Below, piece after piece: positions 31,860 to 42,660 of a DNA stretch of 64,000 nucleotides. Position numbers and translations under genes: made by a program. The DNA comes from Sorghum bicolor (Eukaryota > Streptophyta > Magnoliopsida > Poales > Poaceae). The stretch covers positions 52,204,629-52,268,628 of the forward strand of contig NC_012878.2 in assembly GCF_000003195.3 (NCBI RefSeq). The letters run 5' to 3'. Under the pieces are notes generated by a model that was given only the letters and a program-made list of their open reading frames with translations, did not search any database and had not been told where the DNA came from. Position 1 is the stretch's first letter, and each line of letters begins with the position of its first letter.

Positions 31860-32188
31860 TTTATAGGAATACTAATCTAAATAAAAAAAATTAAAACTAG
31901 CAACAAACTTCTCATGTTTTAATATAATACTAAGGTATAGTAAGAGATAATATTAGAGTAAGATAAGGTTTGACTAATTTATTTTTATTATTAAATAAAT
32001 ATATCTCCGAGCTACATATTATTGTAAATATTAACTATTTAACCATAGATGTCATGGTTATAAAATAAATTATGGGCTTTAAATTTTATAAAAAGGATAT
32101 ATATAAATAGATATGTAACATTATGCCATTACTTTCTATGACCATTTGATGTTTTTCTCCCGTTGCAACGCACAGGTATATTAGCTAG
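31860..32188 (+). mobile_element. Helitron-like 3' end
   Basis: The sequence ends CTCCCGTTGCAACGCACAGG, then TATATTAGCTAG|TT. A short stem-loop-like block followed by CTAG just before T is the Helitron 3' signature. It abuts a truncated Tourist-like MITE. The same ending is found at 4054 on the other strand. The 5' border is unknown. Confidence 0.42.
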
Positions 32189-32891
32189 TTATTATTTAAC
32201 CATGAACTAACTAAGTTCAAAAGATTCGTCTTATAAATTATAGATAAATTATGAAATTAGCTACTTTTTATCTATATTTAATGCTCCATGCATGTTCCGC
32301 AAGATTTAATGTGATGAAAAATTGTAACATCCCAAAAATTCACATTCAAAAAAAATCACTCGCATTAAAAAAATTATTTTCAAAATATATTTCAAAAACT
32401 ATAAATCATTTGAGCTCTATAGTATCTCCATCTAATTTCTTTTCCATCCATTCTAATTATCCATCTTTAAATATAACCTGCACCGCATGGCATGAGCATC
32501 ATATGTCCGCTACTTATCCCTCTTGCTCGCTCGCTCTGCCCGATACCCGGCAACGGCGCGTGCGCCGACCCCACCACCATCAGCGCCGCAGCGCACTCAC
32601 GCCCGGCCCCCTCGCCGAGCGCACTCGCTCGCGCGCGCACCGCGGCATGCAGGCCCCACCTCTTGCCTTTTCCCGCGTCTCTTTTGCTGTACAAAAAGAT
32701 AGCAAGTCGTAACGTACAACTAGGCACCATTTATATTTTTCGCGCACAAATAATAGCAAGTACCAGCAAGCTTACATGCGAGAAAACATAGCAGTGCACC
32801 TACACGAATATATATCTCATGCATGCATGCAGGACATGCCACCGACCATTTGCATGCACCTGCATGCAAGGACACAGTGATTAGGCACCGT

Positions 32892-32920
32892 CCATTTGCA
32901 TGCAACGTGCATGCAAATGG
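32892..32920. repeat. 13-bp-stem palindrome with RY motifs
   Basis: CCATTTGCATGCA and its exact inverse TGCATGCAAATGG are separated by ACG. Similar CATTTGCATGCA words recur at about 32847 and 32935 in TTAGGCACCG-containing repeats. The CATGCA core is the RY/Sph element recognised by B3 factors. It lies about 90 bp upstream of the LTR TATA box. Confidence 0.75.
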
Positions 32921-33002
32921 GACATCGTCCTTTGCATGAAATTAGGCACCGACCATGCGCTACAGTAGCATTTTTAATGGCACGCAGCTGAGCGCTTTGG
33001 CC

Positions 33003-33010
33003 TATAAAAA
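33003..33010 (+). promoter_or_regulatory. TATA box of the solo LTR
   Basis: TATAAAAA is followed about 30 bp later by a CT-rich initiator region (TCACTCTCACCACCC), then a leader without ATG and a good splice donor GACGAG|GTGAGC at 33135/33136. Confidence 0.6.
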
Positions 33011-35243
33011 GCCAGCCTCGGGTGCTCACTCTCACCACCCGAGAAACACGTTCACTCACTCGCTCACTCGCTCTCACTTCGCGTATACCGACGGCCATAC
33101 GCACAAGCCGAGCTCGACTGTCGTCGCAAGACGAGGTGAGCAGCTCATGAGCATCTCCTTGCTCTTCTCTATCTTTCTGTAGTATTTTTCTGTATTTTTC
33201 CTTGTATTTGTCTGTACCGATTCACTGCCAAAAACTCCACGAATAGAACCATGACATACAGAAGAGCTCTAAGGACCCCTGCTAATTTCTCTCTAACCAT
33301 GCATGTGTAGGCCATAAGCATTAACTCCAAGTAGTACATGCATGCATGCAACATGCACTACCAGCCAAAATTCATCTCGTGAAGCATGTATTTCTTAATT
33401 ATCGTTAGCCTTTTTCGCATGATTAAAGTCCGGCCATTTTACAAATGCCACATGCTAACTCTGATTTCAATAATTCTTTTTCCTAAATTTATCTAAAATC
33501 ATGATCTACCTCCCATATTAATTTCATGATTTTTGGAGCTCATTTGAATTTATATGATTATTTATCTGTGCCTGTTGTCTGTGTCGTTCGTCGCGTATTT
33601 TAGTTGACGGAGTGAACGAACCGGAGAACGAGAACGTTGGAGACGAGTACCGCGAGTTTGACGCCGAGGACCCGGACTGTCAGCAGGAGTTTGCCGAGGA
33701 CGCCGACGGAGGCAAGTCCAACCGATCCCCTTTGATGCATATTGATCCTATTTTTAAACACAATCCATAGAAGCCGTTTTAAATATTGCATGTACGATAT
33801 ATGTACGAAGTATTTTCGCTGCTTAGTTAAAACCTGTTGAATAGCCATCCTTGAATTGATATTACCCGATAATTGTCTTGTTCGAACTTAGGAACAAATA
33901 ATATGCTATGACAGAAATATTATTATTTAGTATGCTTAGGACTTGTTACTCATCCTGGATACTCATCGCTATATTTTTTTCAAATATAATGATTTTAAAG
34001 GTAAAAGGTGTGAGTGGTGAAAATAAATTGTGGGTATTATGAAAGGGTTAATGAACAAGTTATAGATGTGATTACTATAGAGATGGGGCGGATGGGATCT
34101 CTTTTGGGGATGCCCTGGTGTTGTGGCTTATACCTTGCGGGGTTAAGCGTGAAGATATCCGCCTTGTCTCGATTAAGGACTGACTTGATGATTCATCTTG
34201 CCTAACTCATTTATCGTACAACCACTCGCCTTGCATGGGAAAGGCTTAGTCTAAATCCCTCTAGTTAGTATGGCAATCACCTGGAGGCAGGTGTGCAACG
34301 GGACACTACGTGATGTATGTGAAATTGTGAAAATGTATGAAAAGAGCTTTGTGAATTATTGTGGTATCATGAGATGTGGCCTTAGTGTTCTCGTGGTGAG
34401 CGCCATTACTTAGCTATGGAGGGTATTGACTTTGATGGATCTGTGCTTGCACGACGGTGTAAGTTATGGTATCCTACTTGTGGAAAAAGTGTACAACCTC
34501 TGCAGAGTGTAAATCTATCTGGATAGCCGTGTCCGCGGTCTCGGACGGGTTATGGTTTGGTTTCAACAACTAGATGGGTTGGGATGAGTGAAAATATGAG
34601 AGTGAGTGTGATTTTGGAAATAAATGGTTGACTGCCATTATGTTGTGGGAACAAGGGTTCAACAACACTTAAAATTGTGACCAAACCCTCATTTTTAGAA
34701 ATACTATCATATGTGGAAAAAGAGTTCTTTTACAACAGTATTTGTGAAATGAAACCTTGCATGTGTAAAAAGATAGCTTTATGCAAATAAAACTAAGCAT
34801 CATCCTTGATTTATCCATATGCATATATACTGTTATTCCCTTCCGTAGGGTAAGGTTGGATTTGCTGAGTACTTTGTACTCACCCTTGCTTTATTAAACA
34901 GAAGAATATCCGAACTTCGATCCGGAAGTGGCGTTCGAGTAAGGTCGTGTCTGCACCCAACTAAGCCTGTGGCATTGGGACTCGTCAGATGTTCGATGGC
35001 GATATCGTTTGTTTCTGGGTCCTTTGGACCTGTGTTGTATTTTGGTGTCTTATTATTATAGCGTGCCTTCCTTGCCCACGCTTTCCAAGACTACTGCGCT
35101 GAAACTTATCTGATGTAATAAATGTGTTACTAGCCTCCTGGAACTAGTATTGTATCACATTTGAGTTCCTAGTTTACCAGGGGCGCTTCAAAAATTTTGA
35201 ATTTTTTTTGGATTTCATGTGTAACTAAACAAGACCTAATTAT

Positions 35244-35835
35244 AGCGATAAAGTACTTCTCTACATACCTGCCGATTTATTACGAGACGAAGAAAATATG
35301 CACAATGAAGCATTACGGAAAACGATGGTGACGACTCACGAGCGTCAAAACAAGGCAATCTCTCTACAGTGAGGATGGGAAAATAACAGAAAGTTCAGAT
35401 CAGATCACAGCTCCCAAACACGTACTCCTACTCTTACCCGCTTCCGAGCTCGGACCTAGGAGCGCCGATACACGACACGGAAGCCGAGCACGCACCAGTA
35501 TACTCTTCCCCTTCCTGACCTCCTCCCAGCTCGGCCCCGGCTCCGCATCTCTCTCTCTCTCGCCCTGCCGTGTGCCGTCTCCGGAGCTGCTCTCACCTCC
35601 CCACGCGCGCGCCCTCGACCCCGACTCCGACTCCGTCCCCGCCTCCGCCCCCCCACCCGCTCGGCGCTTTGCGCAGGTAAATTCCGTGCTCCCCCGCGCT
35701 GATCCGCTCCTAGGGTTTCGGCGCCACGCCGGATCGAGGAGAATTCCGAGGTCCTCCTTCGCTGACTTCTTGCCCCCGCTGTTCCAGTCCTTCCAGATCC
35801 CCTTGTCCGGGGAGTGGCGCTGAGGCCTCGCACCG
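35244..35835 (+). promoter_or_regulatory. Upstream region and 5' UTR of the PWWP gene
   Basis: From about 35500 the sequence becomes CT- and GC-rich, as in grass 5' UTRs. A possible 5' UTR intron begins at GCAG|GTAAATTCC (35677) and could end at the CAG near 35787. No clear TATA box is seen. Confidence 0.4.
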
Positions 35836-38800
35836 ATGAGCTCGGGGGCCGTCGCGGCCTCGGATCCTGGGGGTGGCGAGGCGAAGCTGGTGGCGGGCGC
35901 TGACGTCACGATGTCGGAAGCTGAGGGCGAGGTGCCTGCTTTCGCCGCCGATGTGAAAGTGGAGGGGAAGGCTCCGTTGGCGATGGATGTGGCTCATGAA
36001 GGGGGAGATGTGGCGGTGACCGACCCGCTCTACGCGACCGAGTCGGCTGGTATGGTTGGTGCCGAAGGGCCCGCAGAGGAGCACATGGAGGGCGTGGAGG
36101 CGGTGAACGGAGAGGACAATGGCGAGGAGGGGACGCTAGAAGCGGGAGCTGGTGGTCTGCTGACTGAGACAGAGAGGAAGCCTGTTCTGGAGGTAGATGT
36201 GGCTGCTGCTGCTGCTGATTCTGCCACTCCTGAACATAATGAAGCCGGTAAGGAGACTGCTCAGAGCCCTGTGCTTGTAGGTGTGCTCCCTATTGATGAC
36301 ACTGATTTAACTAAACATCTTGAATTGTATTCGCCTAATTCCATTTCAGAATCCAGCGAGCTTGAAGAAAATCATGTAAATGCGGAGCCTGTGAGAAAGA
36401 ATAATGAAAGCGATAATGGCTTAGCACATTCTGATACGGAAATACAGAACAATGTGCCTGGTGACATAGAGGGAAGCTCCAAGGAACATGAAGGTGATGG
36501 AGCACCTGCAGTTGACCAGCCGGATAATGCATCTGAAATGCTGCCACAAACAACAGAGCAGCTTCCTGAAAGTGGAAATGGACCGGACAGCAACTTAGAG
36601 GCTGCTAACCTGGGGAATGTTCATCAGGGTGCTAGATACTGCTTGCCTCCTCTTGATAAAGGCGGGTTTCAAGTTACTGATCTTGTCTGGGGTAAAGTGA
36701 AAAGTCATCCTTGGTGGCCTGGTGAAATTTTTGATCCATCAGATGCATCTGAGTTGGCGCTGAAGCATCAGAAAAAGGGCAGCCACTTGGTAGCTTATTT
36801 TGGTGACAATACTTTTGCATGGTGCGATGAATCCCAGTTGAAGCCTTTCGTAACAAACTATTCACAGATGGAGAAACAGAGCACTTCAGATGCCTTTGTT
36901 GGGTCAGTTAATAATGCACTTGAAGAACTCTCGAGGCGGATATTGTCAGGTATGAGCTGCTCTTGTTTGCCAGAAGAGCTTGCTGATAATGGCATGTCCT
37001 ACACTGTTGATAATGCTGGGCTCAAGGATGGAGTTACTTGCTCTGCAGTTAATCGGCCCGAGATCTTAAACTGTTTCAGTCCACAAAACCTTCTTCATTA
37101 TATTAAGGAGTTAGCTCTATTTCCTGGCCAAGGAGGTGATCTGTTGGAGTTAGTGATAGCGTGTTCTCAACTTACTTCTTTCTATCGATCTAAGGGATGT
37201 CCTGAACTTGCATCATTTCAAACTGGCGATGCGTGGGTTGAGGATGGTGATGGTCTGGATGGTACAGACACTTTATCCACCCAGAATGTAATGGTCGAGG
37301 AGCCTGTGGTTAATGAAGTGCGTCCTACTCAAGAGAAGCCTAAAAGGGGCAGGGGGAGACCTCGGAAACAAAAACCTGGTGATGGACAGGTGGTGATGGA
37401 GAAAAGAAGCACATCTAATCAGGTCAATGTTACTAGCTACGTTGAGAAACAAGTGGGTCTGGAGTTTGATGACTATGACACCTTACAGAACAAGAAGAAA
37501 AGAAACTTCGACTCATTTGAAGATTCAGAGAAGTCATCAGCTCCGACTGGTGGTAGTTCTTTCAAGATTGGTGAGTGTATTCGGCGAGCCGCAAGCCAGC
37601 TGACAGGATCTTCATCCATTATGAAGGCTCAGAATGAACCATCAGCCTATAAGTATGCTGCTGAAGGAGAGAATGGGGAATTTGATATCTCTAGTGATGA
37701 CGCTGGTGATGAACTTACTGTGGAGAAACGAGCGAAAAGGAGACGCATGCACAGAAATCACACTGCAGATCCCAAGGAATTACTATCACAGCTATGCATG
37801 GTTGCAACAGAGCCAATGAATGGTTATAGTTTCTCACCTATGATAATCAGTTACTTCAATGATTACAGAAACTATATTGTTTCTACAACTACTGAAGCTA
37901 ACATTGTTGATAAAGGTACATCTAGGAGAGGGAGGAAGAGAAAAGAAGTTTTAGCTTCTCCTGAGGTAGAGACAACGGACCATATGCAGGACTCGTACTG
38001 GTCCGGATTGAGCTTGCATAATCACCCAATTAATGACCTCAGAAAAGAGAGTCCCAATACAAGGCCAAGACGTAGGCGGAGATCCTCAAGACATGCATAT
38101 GAACCTTTGTCGGAGCTTGGGGATCCGGTTCCTAAAAAACAGATACAAGTTATGGAAAGATCTATCATCCATGTTGATGAGAAGATGGTTGATGAGTTGA
38201 AGCCCACTGCACTTGTTTTGAGCTTTGGCAGATCAGCTGCTCTTCCTTCAGAGCTGGATCTTGTTAAGATGTTTAGTCGCTATGGGCCACTGAAAGAAGG
38301 GGAGACAGAAGTACACAAGGAAACAAAAACTGTTAAAGTTGTCTTCAAAAAACGTGCCGATGCTGAAAGGGCTTTTAGTGTTGCTGGCAAGTATGGCACT
38401 TTTGGACCTTCGCTTCGAAGTTACCGTCTTGTCAATATGCCATTTTCTCTAGAGACACCATCAGGAAATAATCCTGTGAAACACCCTGAAGACTGTGGCA
38501 TGGAGATTCCAGGTAAACATTCTTTCAATTTACATGCCTATACATAGTACTTCTTCTGTTTCAAAACATGAGTCATTATATTAGTTGTTTATTAGGATTT
38601 TAAAAGTCAAACATCATAATTTCTTTACCAATGTTACTCAAATTATATGCATGTTAGGACATAAAAGTTGTATCAACGGATTCACATTCCATATGGTTCA
38701 ACACAAGTTGGTTTGCAGCAATTGATGGTATATAATAAGAGTACTTGATAGTGAAAGACTAAAAGTATACTTCTAGTTGTTTTTTTAATCCTAATACGCC

Positions 38801-40676
38801 TTAGAAAAAGAAACGGGGACAGTATTTGACAAAGGCCTTGTTCAGTTGGCAATTTTTTTTGGTTTCGGGTACTGTAGCATTTTCGTTTGTATTTGATAAA
38901 TATTGTCCAATCATGAACTAACTAGGCTTAAAAGATTTATCTCACAAATTACAGGCAAAATGTGTAATTAGTTTTTGTTTTTGTCTATATTTAATGCTTC
39001 ATGCATGTGCCCGATTTGATGTGACGGGGAATCTTGAAAAATTTTGGGTACTTTTTGGAAAGTAAACAAGGCCAAAGTTACTCTGCAGCTTCCATAAAAT
39101 TAAATGCTTAATTCTGCCATGTGATCATGCCTTTTCTCTAGGTTCGACTAAGTCCGAAGTTCGTAAGGATTCCATGGAAGTTGACCTGGTGCAGAAAACA
39201 GATAAAGTAGAAGTTGCAGGAGAGCTGTCGTCTGAAGAAGTTGAGACTGTGAGGCAAACATCTCAAGTGGAAGCTGCAGACAGTGCATTTGTCAGTCAAG
39301 TTGACAGTCTTGAGAAAGCTGGAAATATTGACGCTGAGCTAATTGACCATGCTAATCAAATTGGGAAAGGTACAGAAGCTGCATCTGTGCCTGAAGTGTC
39401 ATCTCAGCAAGTTGGTAATGTTGAGGAAGCTTACACTCAAAAGGAAGTGTCAATCAGTGATCTACCCACAGAGACAGAAACCTTACATTCTGATGCTATA
39501 ATAAAAGAGTTGCCTCAGAATGATGCTCCAGATAATATGCAAACAGATGCAGTCGAAGCTCCAAAACAGAGTCACATTTCAGGAGACAATACCGTATTTG
39601 AGGCAGACACTGAAGCACCAAGTACTGCACAAGATCATACTGAGGATGATACTGGGAATGAAGTTCTAGAAGAGCACATGGTATCTCCAGAGTTATTACA
39701 AAGTCAAACCTCTGGTGAGAAACTAGTGGGAAAGACAGCAACTGAACAAAAAGTGGGACCTGAGGACCCAGAGTCACAATCTGAAAATTTTGCTGCTGAA
39801 CCTGAACCTTTCGTACAAGGTGCAGTTGAGCAAGTAGAAGTGGAAGTGGAATCCAAAACTACTGTTGAAGTATCAGGCGAACAAGGCTGTAGTATTGAGC
39901 AGACTGTTCAAGTGGAAGCTGTAATTGAAGCATCAGGTGGACAACTTGAGGTGGAAAGACAAATTTCAGAAGATGAATCTATGGCTGATGCAACTACTGA
40001 GCACTCTACGGTCATGGTTGATGAAACTGTGGAGGCAGAAGTAGTACCAGTCCAGGAGCATACAGAGAATGCTGCTGCTGCTGCTGTAGGAGTAGTTGAG
40101 GAGACTGCTGAAGGCGAAACTAAGGAGGAAGCGCCAGAAGAGAAGGGGAAAATAGAGAATGAAGATTATGCTGACAAATTAGCTGAGGCGACCAGGGCAG
40201 GCGAAGTTACAGTTGAGACACCAGATGAGAAAACAGAAAATAAAGCAGATGTTGACACACTAGCTGGGGAGACCAAAGAAGTTGAAATTACAGTAGGGGC
40301 ACCAGATGAGAAAATAGAAAATGAAGCTATTGGGGAGACAATCGAAGGTCAAACTACAGCTGGAGCACCAGTTGAAGAAGCCATAACAGCTGAGGAAATG
40401 GTAGAGGATGTTAAGGTGCTAGATGATAAACCTGCAGCAGCTGAGAAACCTGTAGAGGATGTTAAGGTGCTAGATGATAAACCTGCAGCAGCTGAGAAAC
40501 CTGTAGAGAATGCCACAGTTGTGACACATGAGAATTCAACAGTTGAGAAGACTCTGCAGGATGCCATTGCGCCAGCAGATACAAATACCACACTAGGGGA
40601 GGCCCCAACGGTGGAGAAGACTATAGAGGATACCTCGGTCGAGGCACCAGATGCACAAGCAGGTGCAAGTGAGTAA
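35836..40676 (+). CDS. PWWP-domain chromatin protein with RRM-like end
   Basis: The exons are 35836-38512 and 39142-40676, joined CCAG|GTAAAC...TCTCTAG|GTTCG in phase 1 (1403 residues). The N-terminus is acidic and Ala/Glu-rich. The PWWP domain starts near residue 278 (DLVWGKVKSHPWWPGEIF, VAYFGDNTFAWC). An AT-hook, KRGRGRPRKQKPG, is near residue 503, and basic nuclear-localisation clusters (KRAKRRRMHR, RPRRRRRSSRH) follow. An RRM-like fold is at about 790-870 (LVLSFGRSAALPSELDLVKMFSRYGPL, KVVFKKRADAERAF). This order matches plant PDP/PWWP proteins, which bind histone tails and act in Polycomb- or acetylation-linked complexes. The second exon encodes about 510 residues of very acidic low-complexity repeat. 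A donor A|GTGAGTAA overlaps the stop and could splice to 40755, giving a 13-residue different tail. Confidence 0.85.
38834..39073. mobile_element. Tourist-like MITE in the PWWP intron
   Basis: It begins GGCCTTGTTCAGTTGG and ends AAACAAGGCC, with AAA on each side (38831-38833 and 39074-39076). The interior has the same blocks as the other family members. It makes up over a third of the 629-bp intron and leaves both splice sites untouched. Confidence 0.82.
40401..40502 (+). repeat. Perfect 51-bp duplication in PWWP exon 2
   Basis: Two identical 51-bp units encode VEDVKVLDDKPAAAEKP twice, and a third begins and diverges (VENATV). Being a multiple of three, the repeat keeps the frame. Confidence 0.9.
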
Positions 40677-40792
40677 ACCAGCTTAACAAACCTTGCGTTC
40701 CTGTCAGTTTCTGTTGATATCGACATAGTCTGGTCAACTGATTCTCTTGTCTAGATGATGCAGTCTGTATAGAAAAACGGAAATCACTTTAG

Positions 40793-41468
40793 CATCATAA
40801 GGTTATTAGGTATTAGTAACCAGGGCATCTACATCTCTATCCCTTTTTTCCTATATAAACTTCATCTAGTTGTATTGGACGCGCACGTGATGGTTTGTCA
40901 TAAACACAATTTCCTCCTACGTCAGTTCAGTGCTCAGGCGATCAGTGACTGAGTGAAGGCCTTAAATATATCAGATAGAGGGAAAGCATGTTCATTCCTA
41001 CGTTTAACGGTTAGGCTTGGGAGTCTTTGGGCTACGTACTGGGGTCAGATGATTCTTGTACCATTTGTCATTTGTAACGTGTTCTGGAATCCTTTATAAT
41101 ATCACGTAGAATATTTTAGACAGTTCTTTTTGCTCACTGATCTTCGAAGTTTGATAACTATTTATTAGCAGTATTTTTGGGGTGTATGCATGTTTCATTC
41201 GATCATTCTTGGAGGCAATGGGATTTAGTACTCTTCTAAACAATTTTATCCCAAAGAGACTAGTACTCTTCTAAACAATTTTGTGCTCTGGTATTCACGG
41301 TACATGCAATTTTTAAACTGTAGATTCTTCTTTCTCGATGTTTTCTTGCCCGCTGGTCGCTGGCTGCTGCGTAGTGTGTGCTCTGGATGTAAATGTAATG
41401 GAACTGTAATGCTACTAGTATATGTTTTCTTGCTCGCTGGCTGCTTCACTTGAGAATCTGTCGCTGTC
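40793..41468 (+). other. 3' region of the PWWP gene
   Basis: This is AT-rich transcribed-looking flank with no further ORF. It contains CTCTTCTAAACAATTTT twice (41232 and 41270). The LINE insertion starts at 41486. Confidence 0.4.
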
Positions 41469-41526
41469 CAATCTGTCAGCTATTTTTTTTTTTCTCGAAC
41501 AACGCAGGAGAGCTACGTGTCATTTC

Positions 41527-41785
41527 TGTTAGGAAACAATAACCCTAACATAATTGTGGGCTCATACCAAATATACCCCTGAAGGGTTAAGACTATATAA
41601 AGGAACCTGTACCTATCTATAATGAAGAAGAGATACGAGTTCCACAATATTTGCTCTCCTTTGTGTTCGTCTGGTGTGCTATTGGGAAGGGATACGGGAG
41701 ATCATCTACAACTTCCTCACGTCTCATCTGCTGCTGGAGGGAAGGGAATCGGATCAGGGATCCAGAATAGCGTCGTTACTTAACA
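41527..41785 (+). repeat. 5' LTR of the second copia
   Basis: It starts TGTTAGGAAACAATAACCC and ends GTCGTTACTTAACA. The TATA box CTATATAAAGG is near 41593. The primer-binding region TTATCAGCACG begins three bases downstream. Confidence 0.93.
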
Positions 41786-42438
41786 CGTTATCAGCACGCT
41801 CTACTGCTACTCATCAACGACGCTGCCGCCACCACGTGAGCGCTGCTATGCTAGTTCAATAGATTTTTTTTTCTCTTCCTGTGTGGCAGATTCAATCTTA
41901 GATTAAGTCTTTTTCTGTTCGGATACTAGCTTTCTAGAACCCTGATAGATTGGTTTGTTTATTGCTAGTTTCTGTATTAGAATAAACTAGATCTTGTTTT
42001 TCCGATGATTTTTTTTCTTTTATCATCGGTCTGCTGGCATCAGACGTTGATCGGCCAACCCACATGCTATGCATGCACGCCGGCGCATCCACCTGTTTCC
42101 CAATCTAGTATTGAATTTTGTTTGCATCGCCGGCTAACCCAACGTGTTTAAAATACGTATGCTGGATTTTATGCGTTGTGCTGCCTGAAGTTACGTATTA
42201 GCTTACCATCTCATATACCTGCATGCATATATCGTGGCCCTGCTGGTTACTGAATTTATGACACATCATGGCCCCGATGGTCATCTTGCGATGCTAGTGG
42301 TTGTTGTCTACCGTTGTACTGCATGAATATATTTTTTTATGTCAGTTTTTTTTTCTTTTGCGTTAATAATTCATTTAAGGCTATACATAATACTTCATGC
42401 TTATTTACCGGAAGTTAATTTGCATGGATTAATAGGCA

Positions 42439-42660
42439 ATGGCTTCGATCAACAAGACAGAGTTCAAGGTTCTTGCGCTGAACGGCAATAACTATCAAAC
42501 CTGGGCAGTTGATTGCGAGTTCCATCTGCAGGCGATGCAGCTGACTGCCACGGTCGCTAGACCTGCTGCCGGTGTTATCAGCACGCTCTACTGCTACTCA
42601 TCAACGACGAACAAGAGTCGTACATTCTATGGAGGCTGGAGAAGAATTTTGCCTGGTTGA
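42439..42660 (+). pseudogene. Truncated copia gag
   Basis: Gag starts normally (MASINKTEFKVLALNGNNYQ, TWAVDCEFHLQAMQL). After about 40-45 residues it runs into a copied 36-nt piece of the element's own leader (42574-42609), then into the end of the gag/protease region in the wrong frame, and stops at 42660. The capsid core and zinc knuckle are absent. Confidence 0.85.

Larger units (their letters stand above)
32323..35190 (+). mobile_element. Solo LTR of a long-LTR retrotransposon
   Basis: The sequence starts TGTAACATCCCAAAAATT and ends GGGGCGCTTCA. It is flanked by a perfect 5-bp duplication AAAAT (32318-32322 and 35191-35195), so it is a complete 2868-bp LTR with TG...CA ends and no internal region. 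The orientation follows the TATA box at 33003 and an AATAAA near 35118. The start and length are what I would expect of the long-LTR gypsy group in grasses (Retrosat-like), but the family is not proven. It contains exon-like acidic coding blocks (see findings). Confidence 0.85.
32189..35243. mobile_element. Tourist-like MITE fragment split by a solo LTR
   Basis: The left piece (32189-32322) carries CATGAACTAACTAAG, AAAAGATTCGTCTTATAA and TATATTTAATGCTCCATGCATG. The right piece (35196-35243) ends AACTAAACAAGACC. The MITE's left terminus is missing and replaced by the Helitron-like end. The solo LTR sits between the two pieces. Confidence 0.75.

Noticed and set aside
32492..32791. Cys/Ala-rich 99-codon ORF and overlapping frames at the start of the solo LTR
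   Set aside because: It is inside LTR sequence upstream of its TATA box, with no domain and overlapping frames on both strands.
33604..34942. Calling a protein-coding gene inside the solo LTR
   Set aside because: No start codon is visible in the predicted leader or first block, so it was left as a finding.
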